The notes under the pieces were generated by a model. It made no database searches and was not told the origin of the DNA. It saw only the letters and a program-made list of their open reading frames with translations. A stretch of 64,000 bases of DNA from Kalaharituber pfeilii (taxonomy: Eukaryota > Ascomycota > Pezizomycetes > Pezizales > Pezizaceae), in NCBI GenBank assembly GCA_015179045.1, contig WHUZ01000054.1, forward strand, positions 310,001 through 374,000. The letters run 5' to 3'. Position numbers and translations under genes: made by a program. Position 1 is the stretch's first letter. Every line of letters starts with the position of its first letter. This document shows positions 1 to 11,000 of the stretch, one piece after another.

Positions 1-415
1 CCGGAAAGACTAGAGAGGATAATGCCTTCATAACTACGAAGTACTTACTTTGCATCTAGCACTGAAGTCGAGTAATGAAGTAGTGGGTATTTCCTACTAC
101 GGATGTTCAGGTTCTCATAGTAACAAGCTCTACTTCCCCACTCTTTCGAGTTTCGTCCAGCCTTTGGCATTCCACTGGAAGAGAAATCAGCAATGGCTTC
201 TAAAGGCAGATTCTTCAAAACATTCTTTCCCTTCCGCTTTACCCTGAGCAATTTGGGTAATTTCATTGAAATCTCGCCCGAGATGATCGGCTCATTCAGA
301 TGCGGGGGGCGAAGAAGGACTTCATTTTACCAAGCATCACCATCTGAAAAGAGTTGAAGACTGACAGAGACCAGCGATATAATTTGAAAGCAACGGGATA
401 ATCTAGATATACACA
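1..415. other. no gene recognised
   Basis: Short overlapping open frames occur on both strands, but none resembles a known family or has splice structure. It precedes the helicase pseudogene and could hold its old leader. Confidence 0.4.
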
Positions 416-1613
416 ATGCCGGACCGGTTCGGCAAGAAAGCAGATGAGAAGATGGAGTTTACGACCTCGAAGGAGGACACAGTGGCGCAGAATTTTGACT
501 CAATGCACCTAAAGGAGAACCCCCTCTGTGGCATCTATGCCTATGGATACGAGTCTACCTCCACCGTGCAATCCCACGCCATCATCCAAATATGCACAGG
601 CTGCGACACCATTGCGCAAGCCCCGTCCAAGGCCGGTAAAACTGCCGCCTTCTCAATGCCCATACTTCAAGTTATCGATACCTCCGTCCATGAAACACAA
701 GCCTTCGTTCTATCTCCCACCCGTGAAATTGCAACAAAAAATCCAGAACGTGGTCATGTCGCTTGGGGATTACATGAACATGTAATGCCATGCCTGTGTG
801 GGGGAACAAACATCGGTGTAGACATCTAAGCTCTGGAAATAGGACCACATGTTGTTTCGGGGACACCTGGAAGAGTCGCGGATATGATCCGACGAACCAC
901 GTTGAGGACCAAGAAGATTAAGATGCTGGTTTTGAACGAAGCAGACGAGCTCCTAAATAGGGGATTCAGAGAATCTGTCTACGATGTCTACCGCTACCTA
1001 CCGCCTTCCACACAGGGGGTTGTGGTGGGTACTACTCTCCCAAACGATGCGTTGGAGATGACCACAAAGTTCGTTGCTGACCAAGTCAGAATTCTTGTCA
1101 AGCGTGATGAGTTATCCCTGGAGGGCCTGAACAATACATCATTATGGTTGAGAAGGAGGAGTGGACATTCGCGATACTCTTTGCGATTTGTACGATACTT
1201 TGGCCATCACACAGGCCATCATTTTTCTGCAATACTCGAAGAAACGTCGACTGGCTTATCGAAAATCTGCGCGAAGCCGGCTTCACCGTCTCCTCCATGC
1301 ACGACGGAACTCCGGAGGAAAAGCGTCGCTCCAACTTACAAAACTTCCGCCAGGGCAACTCTCGTATCCTCATCTCGACTGACCCATGGATGCGCGGAAT
1401 CGATGTGCAGCAGGTGTCATTTGTTATAAATTATGATTTGCCGGTGAATCGTGAAAATCACATCCACAGGATTGGAAGATCAGGGAGGTTTGGTAAGAAG
1501 GTACTACTATAATCGCTACATCAGAAGATGTTATGATTCTCAGAGATATCGAGCAGTGCTACGGCGCTCAGCTTGATGAGATGCCCATGAACCTCGGCGA
1601 TCTCCTCGATTAA
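416..1613 (+). pseudogene. FAL1/eIF4A3-like DEAD-box RNA helicase pseudogene
   Basis: The conceptual product follows the exon-junction helicase eIF4A3 (fungal FAL1) almost from end to end. Recognisable blocks are SLKEN-like N-terminus, [56 protein letters not shown] and HRIGRSGRFG, ending in a [16 protein letters not shown] C-terminus at 1613. It is broken: the frame shifts near 737 and is restored near 785, a stop sits at 827-829, and further shifts lie near 1130, 1175-1240 and 1500. Catalytic motifs are also damaged: the Walker A region reads APSKAGKT instead of QSGTGKT, and DEAD reads NEAD. I see no introns, so it may be an old processed copy, but there is no poly(A) or clear target duplication. 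Family assignment is firm; the intact parent gene is not in this window. Confidence 0.85.
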
Positions 1614-2950
1614 GCTCTGTCCTTCTACATTGCATTCTGTTATCACTGCAAAGTCTACGGCAATTGCTTCCGGTACATGTCCTGCGGTTTCGTGGGGGGG
1701 GGGGGGAGGGAGTTTTCTGTTTTTTATTTTTTATTTTTTTTATTTTTATTATATTTTTATTTTTATTTACAGTAGTAAAAAACTGAAGCATTTACGAGAA
1801 ATTAATTCAACATATACTACCGCATAATTACTGCATACGATGTATGAGTACTCTAGTGCAAACATATCATCTCGTGAGGAAAAAGAGCGATAACAATTTT
1901 TATTTTAAATTGGATCTGTGAATATATCGGGCTTTCCTTTCCCTTACTTTTCCTTTTTCCGTGTGATGGTGAAGTAGAGTGATGCTTATTTTTTTATTTT
2001 TAAATCGGAATGATTACTGTATTTCACCATCTTGCGACGTACAGCAGCATCCCACGCACGTTTTACACCAAAACTGCTCACCCGAGAGAGCACATATCTC
2101 AACATCCAGGACAGAGTTTTGCATGTGCTTTTCAGGGGAGATAATTAAAGAGTCATTCTTCACATGGACACTTGTATTTGCCCCAAAAAGATAATGTGTT
2201 GAGTACAGTGACTTTTGATTAGTATCTTAGCATGTATAGAAATCCTACACAAAAGTACTTCGGAAAATAGAATGCAGTCCTTCCTTTCAATGTTCGCTAC
2301 AATGGCTATATAAGGCCAGAGGGTTTTTCCGATAAGTCTCTTAATGTGTAATGCTTATTTGGTTTTATAATGTTTAGTTGTTGAGAAATATGGTCCCCCC
2401 GGGTGGGCGGTTTGGTGCAAAACGTGCGTCGGATGCTGGTGTACGTCGCAAGATGGTGAAATGCGGTGCGAGATGCAAGTTCGAGAAACGCGATTTCCTA
2501 AAACGCCTTTTCAGGTAGCCTCATTGCAAGCCCTGCTACTACTTACGGCTTAAGTAGCTCCGGGGCTTGGCATAAGACTAGCACTTACGGTAGGAGGTTC
2601 TAAGGACGCAAATCATTGCAAATCACAAACCAATCAACCGTGAGAACACCAACCAGCTTTTGCATTGCAAAGTGAGCTATTCGCTCTCGACGCTCCCCAC
2701 TATATTGAATGAGCAAGCCTCCAGCCCAGGGCGGAAGCGGTTAACACGTTCCACATGCCCGCACCCACTGTACTCGAGTACCCGTACGTGTTTAGTGAAG
2801 ACCCTGTCAATGCATGTTGAGGGTCACGCGAGCTTGAACTCCAGACTTTCACACATCTTGTAAGCATCCCTATATTCAAAAACTCATTCAACAACCCCAG
2901 ACGTTTAGGATACATTCAGTACCTATTCATACATGACATTTACATACTTC
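1614..2950. other. intergenic, no gene recognised
   Basis: Holds a G11-12 run followed by a T-rich tract (about 1697-1770) and otherwise AT-rich sequence with short frames only. No conserved protein, RNA gene or clear repeat boundary was found. Confidence 0.4.
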
Positions 2951-2996
2951 ACCCCCCCCCCCCCCCCAATACACACACACACTCTCTCTCTCTCTC
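2951..2996. repeat. poly-C / (AC)n / (CT)n compound microsatellite
   Basis: A run of about 16 C is followed by AC repeats and then CT repeats. The CT repeat runs directly into the stop codon of the minus-strand lactonase-family gene, so repeat length changes could alter the end of that gene. Confidence 0.85.
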
Positions 2997-4431
2997 AATC
3001 CAACCACGTCACGCAAGACGGGTCCCTCGCCATACTCGTGCTCGGGAACGCAATGCTCGCCACTGGCACTGTGCCGAGCTTCCCCGTGCGCAGCTCCCGC
3101 TTATAAATCGTCACTCTCCCGCTCGACTGTGTTACGACAGCCACGTATCTTCCTCCATTCGTGGGGTCGAGACTAAAGTGTCTTGGTGCGACTCCGCCTG
3201 CAGGTGTGAGTTCGACAGCGGTGAGTGTTCCGTTGGTGGGAGAAATGGAGTACATGGCGATGGAGTCCGAGACGATGGTGCCGGAAGAGGAGGACGGGCC
3301 AGTCGTAGCGTTGGGGAAGGTCTTATCGCCGCGGTTGGAGACGTAGAGGAATTTGTTGTCGGCCTATAATATTAACAGTAGGGCATATATTAGAAAACGA
3401 GTTGTGCAAATGAGAGGCGAACGAAGGCGGGCGAGCTTACCGAAATCGCAATCTCGCCAGCCGTTGGCACCGGGCTCACATTCGGGACGGTCCCGGTCGG
3501 GTACGTGGAAATATTCTGTACCGGAGTAAAGCGCAAGCCGGTACTCTCATATCCAACCTTGAGAACATCCACTCTATTCGCCAGTTCATTCACCACGTAA
3601 TAAAAGCGTGGTTGTCCAGTGTACGGATTAATGCTACCAAAAACGCCATGACGAGGGCCAGAGCCAGGGGGAGTCAGCATGGGGCTCTGCTCGGTAATGC
3701 GAGCATTGGCGCTGTCGACAGAGTAGATACGGACCATGTCCGCGCCGAGGTCGGGGACAAGGAGATATTTATTGGTAGGATCGAAGAGAGCTTGGTGGGG
3801 GTGGGAAGTGTCCTGGCGGCCGCTGACGGGGCCAGGAGAGGAGAGGGTGAAGACGATGGTCTGGGAGGGCTGGATGTTGGTGAGTTGACCCGTGGAGGGG
3901 TTCATTTTGAAGATCTGAAGGCCACCACCCCCGCTGAAGGACACTCATCATCAGCATTCTATACGATTATATTCACGATGGAAGTGAAGGAATTGAGGCA
4001 GGATAGGAAATCGGGAACACGTACTAACTCGCCACAGCCAATAACCCATCCCGCGTCGCATCCACAGACACCGGTCCCGCAAGTACAGCTGACATAGCAC
4101 TACTGCTCAACAAGCTCACTGTCCCCGCATTCTTATCAACCAGCGACACCGTCACCTTGTCATTCCTGTTATCGTACACTTCGCTCACAGACAAAATGTA
4201 CTTCGACCCCGCCGACTTAAATAACGTCTGCCAGGTCGGACTTGGAGACGAGCCGGTGTCCGCTCCGCTCTGTACCAGAGTACCTGCTGCCGGGTCGAAC
4301 GTAAGAGTTGTCAATTGCGTGCCATAACCTCCGACAAGCAAGTGCCGAGCGGCAAGCGTTGATACACTGCCAGACAAAACTGCCATGAGGCCAGGAAGCA
4401 TGATGCTTGCTGAGCTGATGTGGAATCTCAT
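2995..4431 (-). CDS. secreted lactonase-family beta-propeller protein
   Basis: Three exons fit well: 4431-4025, 3933-3441 and 3363-2995, with introns of 91 and 77 bp. The donors read GTACGT and GTAAGC and the acceptors CAG and TAG; the joined product is 422 aa. The first join gives ASYGGGGLQIFK and the second AISADNKFLYVSNRGDKTF, both typical of the 7-bladed lactonase fold (Pfam Lactonase, 6-phosphogluconolactonase / carboxy-muconate cyclase-like). Repeated blade features include LLVGGYGT, QALFDPTNKYLLVPDLGAD and HFSLDPTNGGRYVAVV. The N-terminus (about 27 residues, hydrophobic, ending STLA) looks like a signal peptide, so an extracellular or cell-wall location is likely. The substrate cannot be told from sequence; fungal members are often annotated as lactonases without biochemical proof. 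The ATG at 4431 is the only one that includes the signal peptide. Confidence 0.88.
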
Positions 4432-4847
4432 TGTTCGTTCACCTCGCTTATATTATCACTGAGTTAAAGGATGCAGTGCTAATCACACTGAAACTCCGCT
4501 AAGTACTTGGTAGCGCTTGGTTCGAATGCTCAGCACGCTGGTGAATTTTTAGATTCTCAAATCTAAAGATGGCGACCGAGACCCAATTCCCACCCCACGG
4601 GATGTATTGGGGTAGCCGAGTGCACGTTCGCGTGGTGGGGGTGAGGCCAAATTGTGGCTTGTTCTGGCGCTCTCGTGTAGCGAAAAGCTCGCCACTCCAA
4701 AAACGAATTGAAGAATTAGAAAATGAACGGCGCACGACCCAAAAGCGATCCGGTGGTGGATTATCCCCAGTACAGAGAGACCTATCATTGTGGGGATACC
4801 TAGAGGGTATTTATGCTTTATTTCTTTGCGACTCGGACCCTGCACTA
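4432..4847. other. upstream region of lactonase gene, interrupted by a retroelement
   Basis: Contains an open frame starting near 4569 (+) with no recognisable family. That frame only stays open because it runs into the retroelement inserted at 4848. Probably promoter and intergenic sequence for the minus-strand gene. Confidence 0.35.
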
Positions 4848-5657
4848 TTTCTCTCTCAGCCACCGAATCCCGATGATCTATCCCAAGCCTCTGTTAGCAG
4901 TTTCCAGCCAATTGCGGACATTCCCTAGTTTCTTCATCCCATTTACAACAATGCCGAATTGCTCCCTTCCCTGAGACTTCTCTGTGGTGGTGGCAGCGGG
5001 GTGCTGGTTGTAGGATGAAAGGTGTCGGTAACGTGAGGGAGATTGGTGGAGCTCGAATCTGCTCGCTTTTTTCCCTGCCCAACATGCTGGGTGGCTGGGG
5101 ACCTGGGTGGATCTGGAGGGGGTGTGTGATTCTGGACTGACGCAGCGTTTGCCCCACGCTTCCGGCTACCTCCGTTTTTGGTGTAGGTGCGGGCTCTGAG
5201 GTGGACACGGGGGTGGGTTCAATGAGTGAAAGAAGGAAACACTCATAGATGAGAGGAAACTCACCAGCTCAATTGTGGTATACTTGGAGGAGCAAGCTGA
5301 GCCAACACCGGGAAGAGTGAGACTGGGAGGGGAATGGCTGAAGTCATGCCAATATGAATGGGACAGAAGACGTTTACTTCCGGGGCAGACAATGTGAATG
5401 TCACCTGCTTTGATGCTACTTTGTACCTACATGAGAAGTGAGATTAACCTGGTCTGTTTCCTTTTGCCTGTATCATAGAGATCCATGGGCATCACATTAG
5501 TTTTGTTTGGATTTTCACTTCCCTTGCTCTCGCCCACCTTACTAGCGAGGATCGTGGGTCTCTACATTTTTTTTGGAATGTCTTTATCTTTATTTCATTA
5601 TTTCCTTTGTAATTTCTCGCCATAGCCCATAGGGCGGCATGCGAGTACGGCAATGAT

Positions 5658-5690
<33 letters not shown>
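4848..5690 (+). mobile_element. non-LTR derivative: LINE ORF1 end joined to 3' tail
   Basis: The element is bounded by a 12 bp target duplication, GACCCTGCACTA, at 4836-4847 and 5691-5702. Around 5270-5390 it encodes an ORF1 C-terminus (IVVYLEEQ ... VRLGGEWLKS ... DRRR) like those at 6457-6870 and 17191-17464. It then jumps, after an unrelated spacer, to the 3' hairpin (CTCGCCATAGCCC ... GGGCGGCATGCGAG, 5617-5645) and about 28 A. There is no ORF2. I infer an internally deleted Tad-like LINE, mobilised in trans. Confidence 0.8.
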
Positions 5691-5692
<2 letters not shown>

Positions 5693-5987
5693 CCCTGCAC
5701 TAAAACCAATAAACATAAGCATTCCATCTCGTATCGGTCCTTCCTCATGGCCCCTTCATTGCTTGCATTACTTTTGCGATCTGTTCCAAACATCCCTGTC
5801 GCCTTAATGTTCGCGATTACCTATTCGAGCAATACAAGTATATCGCGGACAATTAACCCCTGCGTTCCCAGTATCCCCCGCGATATAGCTTGTAGATCCT
5901 TGCCCCCTGAGTCGCCTCAACGGGAACACTATCCCCTACTTTGGGGAAACGGAAGACCTGCTCGGAGGGTTCGTTCCAGTCACGATT

Positions 5988-6336
5988 TGGTGCCGGAAGT
6001 TAAGAACGGAGACGAAGTATCATAACATTTCTGGCCGCCGATCATTAACCTCCTTTAGCTAGTACCAGACAGAGTGGATTACCTTGAATAGGCACTTTTG
6101 CCTTGGCATTTTCTGCTTGGCAGTTTGTCCCCATATATGATATAGACCCTAAGCTTAGTGCTTATCAGCTCCACCAATCTTTTCTCAAATAAAAAAATGG
6201 AAATCACAGATTTGTTCAACACTCGAAAAGCAACAAATATATGATATAGTTACTAAAATCGGAGTTGATTTGGTGGAGCTGATTGAGTTGGAAAATTTTG
6301 GTGGGCGGATATGTCTGTTCTTAACTTCCGGCACCA
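5988..6336. mobile_element. MITE-like element with 20 bp terminal inverted repeats
   Basis: The ends are perfect inverted repeats of TGGTGCCGGAAGTTAAGAAC (5988-6007 and 6317-6336). A second inverted pair lies inside (AGCTCCACCAA near 6170 and TTGGTGGAGCT near 6268). No coding capacity. The target duplication is unclear, so the superfamily is not assigned. Confidence 0.7.
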
Positions 6337-6456
6337 TATTATGAGGATGGTTCAGTATCCCTCTGTAGCGCGAAGCCTCAAAATCTAATGCCAGCAGGGT
6401 TGGGCTAACGGAGCGTCAAAGTGTCAGTGCCCACCGCCACTGAAGTGGTATAGTGA

Positions 6457-6870
6457 ATGCTGAGATGTGGGCTCAGCTACCTAGATTCAGCCATTTTCAG
6501 TCGTCGTACATGGAATCGCGCTGAGGAAGAACTTGGGGAAGGTGAGGAAGTGGCTGGAGTCTGGGAACAAGACATTGGGCAAGACAGTGGGGATAAGGTG
6601 GTTGAGACGAGTCACGAAAGGCCGAGCTCGGTCGTGGTGTATTTGGAGGAGGAGAGGGAAATTGACAGAGTCAGGTTAGGCGGGAAGCTTTTGAGGACCA
6701 CTCAATACGAGCCGGACAGGAGGAGGGAGTAGGCTGTATTGACCACCCGCACCATGTACGAGAATCGCGGGCTCCACATGTAGCTAGATGGTGACGGTTA
6801 CCTTTTTCCTTTCGTTAATAAACATCTCGCCATAGCCCAACGGGCGGCCTGCGAGTATTGATATAAAAAA
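6457..6870 (+). mobile_element. LINE ORF1-end plus 3' tail, degenerate copy
   Basis: An open frame (6457-6732) ends in VVVYLEEEREIDRVRLGGKLL, matching the ORF1 ends in the elements at 4848 and 17191. After a roughly 90 bp spacer shared with the 17191 copy (ACCCGCA..ATG block), the 3' hairpin lies at 6826-6862 with only about 6 A. No target duplication was found and the 5' boundary is uncertain. Confidence 0.65.
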
Positions 6871-7442
6871 TTTGTAACCAGCGTTGCTGGGCAATATCAT
6901 ATGCATAGGTTGGCGAGGCGAGTGGCACAGGCTTCAGGTGCCCCAGTCGGTCATGTGTCAAGTGACGACGTGACGTGTGAGGGAAGCTGATGCAAATTAA
7001 TGTACGAGATGAAGAGAGGTAGAGTGACAAATACACAGTTCATGAAGTGAAGGCAGAAGATAGGACACGCATCAGCTGTTCTTTGGTTACGTCAATACCT
7101 ATTTTACTGGCTGCGAAGTTACGCAGAAGCCGTTATGAGCAGGTCAGGGGTACGGCCGACCTTTGCTCACCAGCCGTGACCTCTGCTGGGAGGTCGCTGG
7201 GCCATTTGCCTCAAAGGGATACTTTGAGTTGTACTGTGCGGCGTCATGCTGAGTGTAAGTGTGAATGTACAAGTAAGGCGAGAACAACTGATGTTTGTAT
7301 GTATTAAATATGGTAGAAAGTGATCAGTAAGAACATAAAGGCAGGCTATATAGAGAATAGGCAAAGGTGAAGGAGAGCTGAAGACAGGAATGAAGAACCG
7401 AACATTGAATAGAAGAACTGAATAGATGTGTAGGAAAGAACT

Positions 7443-7503
7443 TTTTTTTTTTTTTTTTTTTTTGTCACGTGACCCCGCGTGCAGCTGTTCGCGATGGCAG
7501 GGC
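7443..7503 (-). mobile_element. family 2 tail-only insertion
   Basis: In + orientation it reads T20, then GTCACGTGACCCCGCGTGCA, then the complement of GGCGAACAGC and CCCTGC. The target duplication GTAGGAAAGAACT lies at 7430-7442 and 7504-7516. The insert is about 61 bp. Read on the minus strand it is CCCTGC...GCGGGGTCACGTGAC followed by poly(A). Confidence 0.85.
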
Positions 7504-7516
7504 GTAGGAAAGAACT

Positions 7517-8067
7517 GGATGTTGAGAACGAAGAGCTGTACAGAATCACCGCCTCTTATACCACTGGCTGACCAAATACTCATTTCTTATCACACTCCCT
7601 TCCAGCCTTACCCTCATTCCTAATATTCGCTTACTGAACAACCCTCGTGACCTGCGACTTCCTTGAGCCCAGCGCCAGCGTGGTTTATAGCAGTTAGGCG
7701 CCGCCGCCTACCACACCGTGGGGCGTCTTCATACCGGAGCAACGGGTGTGGATCCATGAAGAGCGCCTTCGCATGTCAAAAGTGACCACGAGGCCACTCA
7801 TAACTGGCAAATCGTGTGATTATAACTCGTAGGACGGATACACTTGTCCAACGCTATATGCTCCACTCATAGCTACAGGCAGATAAATGACCAAATAAAA
7901 CAAAGTGTCGCTGACAATCGAAGTTCACACGTGCTCCCTACCAGTGTCTATGCCATTCACTGTTCCCCGCTACAAACTCCACATTGTTTACCCCAAAATC
8001 ATTCCGTTCCGCCGGCGATCACCTGTAAACAAGCCTACTCCATTAAAGTCAATATTTCTCATGCATG
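7517..8067. other. intergenic, no gene recognised
   Basis: No coding region is supported. It lies downstream of the DUF3684 gene and probably includes its 3' UTR. Confidence 0.4.
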
Positions 8068-11000
8068 CTAACACAAGCACAAAGCCGAATGCCCTTGGTG
8101 GATTCGACCTGGTGAGTAGCAACAGGGCAATGGGAGCGGAAACTCACCGCGCAATTTCCCGTGCTGTTCTGATAATTTGAGTGGCGTGACTTTCCTGTTT
8201 GATAACGACACACCGGGAAGCAAGCGAGCTAGATTAGGAATATTTCTTGCGGCAATGGTTTCCCTGATGAAAGATGAAGTTAGCCACTTGGCTAATGGAG
8301 TCGTAGCAAGGAACATGACAAAGTAGAGTACAGAAAACCTACGTATGATAACTATGTGTCGCATTGTGAGGCCCGACCAGATTATGAGCTAATTCATGAC
8401 AGAACACCATGAACCAGTATGTTAGTGCGTCCGCTCGAGCTTGATCATTTGTCTGATTGTGTTCATTGAGGTGCCAATAGTGAAGGTTGAAGAATAGGCT
8501 TCCGCCCATGTTGAACGCAATAGTATCTCCAGTAGCTTCGTGACATAGGTGCATACAAGTGAGGGGTACTTTCAAAACCTGCATTTCACGTGCGTGTTAG
8601 TCATAACATAGATGTAGACTGCGGATGTAAACCTACTCCAGCTAAGCTCTCCAGAAGCGTCGAAAATTGTTCAAAATCAGCTTCATATCTGACATATAGT
8701 GAATTACGGTCCTTATTCGTGCTCGGTAGATACACTCGCATCTCATTTGCAACCTTGTCATGATAGGTAAGCTCGTGCCCGGGTATATGATCGCAGTATG
8801 TCGCTGGCTCAAGCGCTGGAGTCGATGTCGCTTTTGACATTACAGTAGCACCCACAAAAGGCTTTACCGCGGACACCGCTGCAGCTGCATTTGCCACTCT
8901 CAACCTTGCGTTTTCTGTACTACCACCAGCATGGCCATTGACCCTGGTCGTGCCCATGGCCCTTGTAGTTCCATTGCCGACTTTGTAAGCTTGATTTATT
9001 GGGGTCGCGCTATGCTGTATCGCTGCCAGTTTTGCCTCTTCCTCTCTTCCGCGGATGATCCTACGCACGTTGATCCCTCTTGCCTCCAATTCTCTAAGAT
9101 CCTCCCTCAGGAGACCTTCAAAAAGGTAAACAGAACCTGGTTTAGGAACCTTACAAAGTCGGCCAAGTATTGCACGTGCCAGGTCGTATGTTGTCCATTC
9201 CGCGCTGACAACAACCGTGTTGCCATCAGCATTCTGCACGTTAGACGGTTGCTCATGTTCAGGAGGCTCTGGAACAGCTGCTGTAGTGTTGTACCGGTGA
9301 CTTGCCGTCATCCCATCCAGAGTATATGCACCCTTTATCTTCTGTTCTAAAGTAATGTTGCTAACAATATTTACCTTCATCTCTTTTAACCATTTCTTTG
9401 GGTCAGTGCGTACGGTAACCTCTGGGCTTTCATGGAAGAACAAGGGCGTGCGTTCAAGGATTGTCTTGTGAAGTGTTTCTACGGCCTTTGGGTTATTAAC
9501 GACAGATCCTACCTGATACGAGGTCTCAATGCATTTGGAGAGTGGCTGTGACCCTAGTGCGGTACACATTGTCTCCAGAACATCTTCGAAGGGGCACACT
9601 CGAACATGCTGCTTGAACTGCTTGTAACTGTTGTAATCATCGACTACAAGGACTTGTGGAGCAGTAACAAGGTCTCCCTTCCGTCTTTCCGTGGGCTCAT
9701 CGCCGTAGTAATCATGGTCAGTTCGTTCTTGCTGATGCACGTCAACGTCCATTTTGACTACTCTCTCCCCGATAAGGAACTTAGAAGTTTTCATCCTTCG
9801 CCCTAATTCACTTTCAGCCGGCATCCAGATATCTTGACTCATCGCTAACTGCCGAAGTCGATACCGGTACTCAGAAGAGCCCATCACCTCCAAGAAATAT
9901 CTTGGTCGTGCAACGAGTAAGTTTGCTATATCGAGATCATTTGGAGCAGGCCTCGCTCCGACTTTCACGAGAAACTGAGAGGCCATGAAACCGAAATCAA
10001 CAAACTCAAATAACGCATGTAGCCGTTTTGTTGTACCTAGCCCCGCAGTCATCAGATAGACTTCAGTAGGCCTCCGATGCTCATATGTGGTGGTTGGGAG
10101 CTTCTCGTCCACAGCTGTCTCAGTTTCAGGCGCAGATATTTTGTTGTACCATTGTTGTGGATCAAGCTTCGCGTTGATCTCATACCCCTCATGTTCTGAT
10201 TCGATGTCCCTCGTAATTAAAGTAGGCTTCACACGCACAGGAACAATCTGCCTCATTTGAAGGTGGTCGATTTGTGAAGAAGTTAAGGAGTTGTTGAAAT
10301 ACGCCATATATCCAAACATATGTCTAGCTTGTTCTTCGTCGACTGGCGGTCTTGTTGTCAGTGCATCAATCAATGACTGCAAAGGTGGATGTTCCAAGAG
10401 TCCAAACTTCCCAGCGTGGTCCTTGAGGTCTTGTCGAAGCACACTGAAGCCCATCATAGCTGCTTTGGGGCTAGAATAGCACTCATCAATCGCTACTAGT
10501 CTTCGCTTTATGGCTGGGCTAACTGCTGTAGGCGTGTTCCATGGGTCCTCGACAGGTAGAAATTTGATGTTTTTGAATTGGGCCGCACTGAATGAGGACC
10601 CATAACTGTTCTCTCCCCATTTACTGAGCATGTACTTGAGAGCTATGTCACGAAGAGCTGTGGTAGCGTCATCATAACCGGGTGATGCCGCAATCTTCGC
10701 CACAGTTACGAGGTCGGGAATTTGCTTCAATCCTAGATCCTCCAGAATCGTCTTGGCTGCAAAAGGTGTCTCATCCCAGGACTTCGGCCACATCATGATC
10801 GGCAGGCCAAGCCTTCGAAGTTCATCATCTGGGCGGTACAGTTCATGGGGCTTATAAAGCTTTTTGGAACCCTCGGCTGAACAGAAGGCAATATTCCGGA
10901 TGGTAGCCATATCACCCTTTGGGATAATTTCCTGCAACGTAAGAAGATAGTCAACGAGCTCTGCCTGATTGCATGCTGGCGCTGCCATGTTCCCATTCTC

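Noticed and set aside
7426..7623. Small frames rich in Phe or Lys around poly(T)/poly(A) runs (also at 22776, 22789, 19573, 53882)
   Set aside because: They are translations of retroelement tails, not genes.
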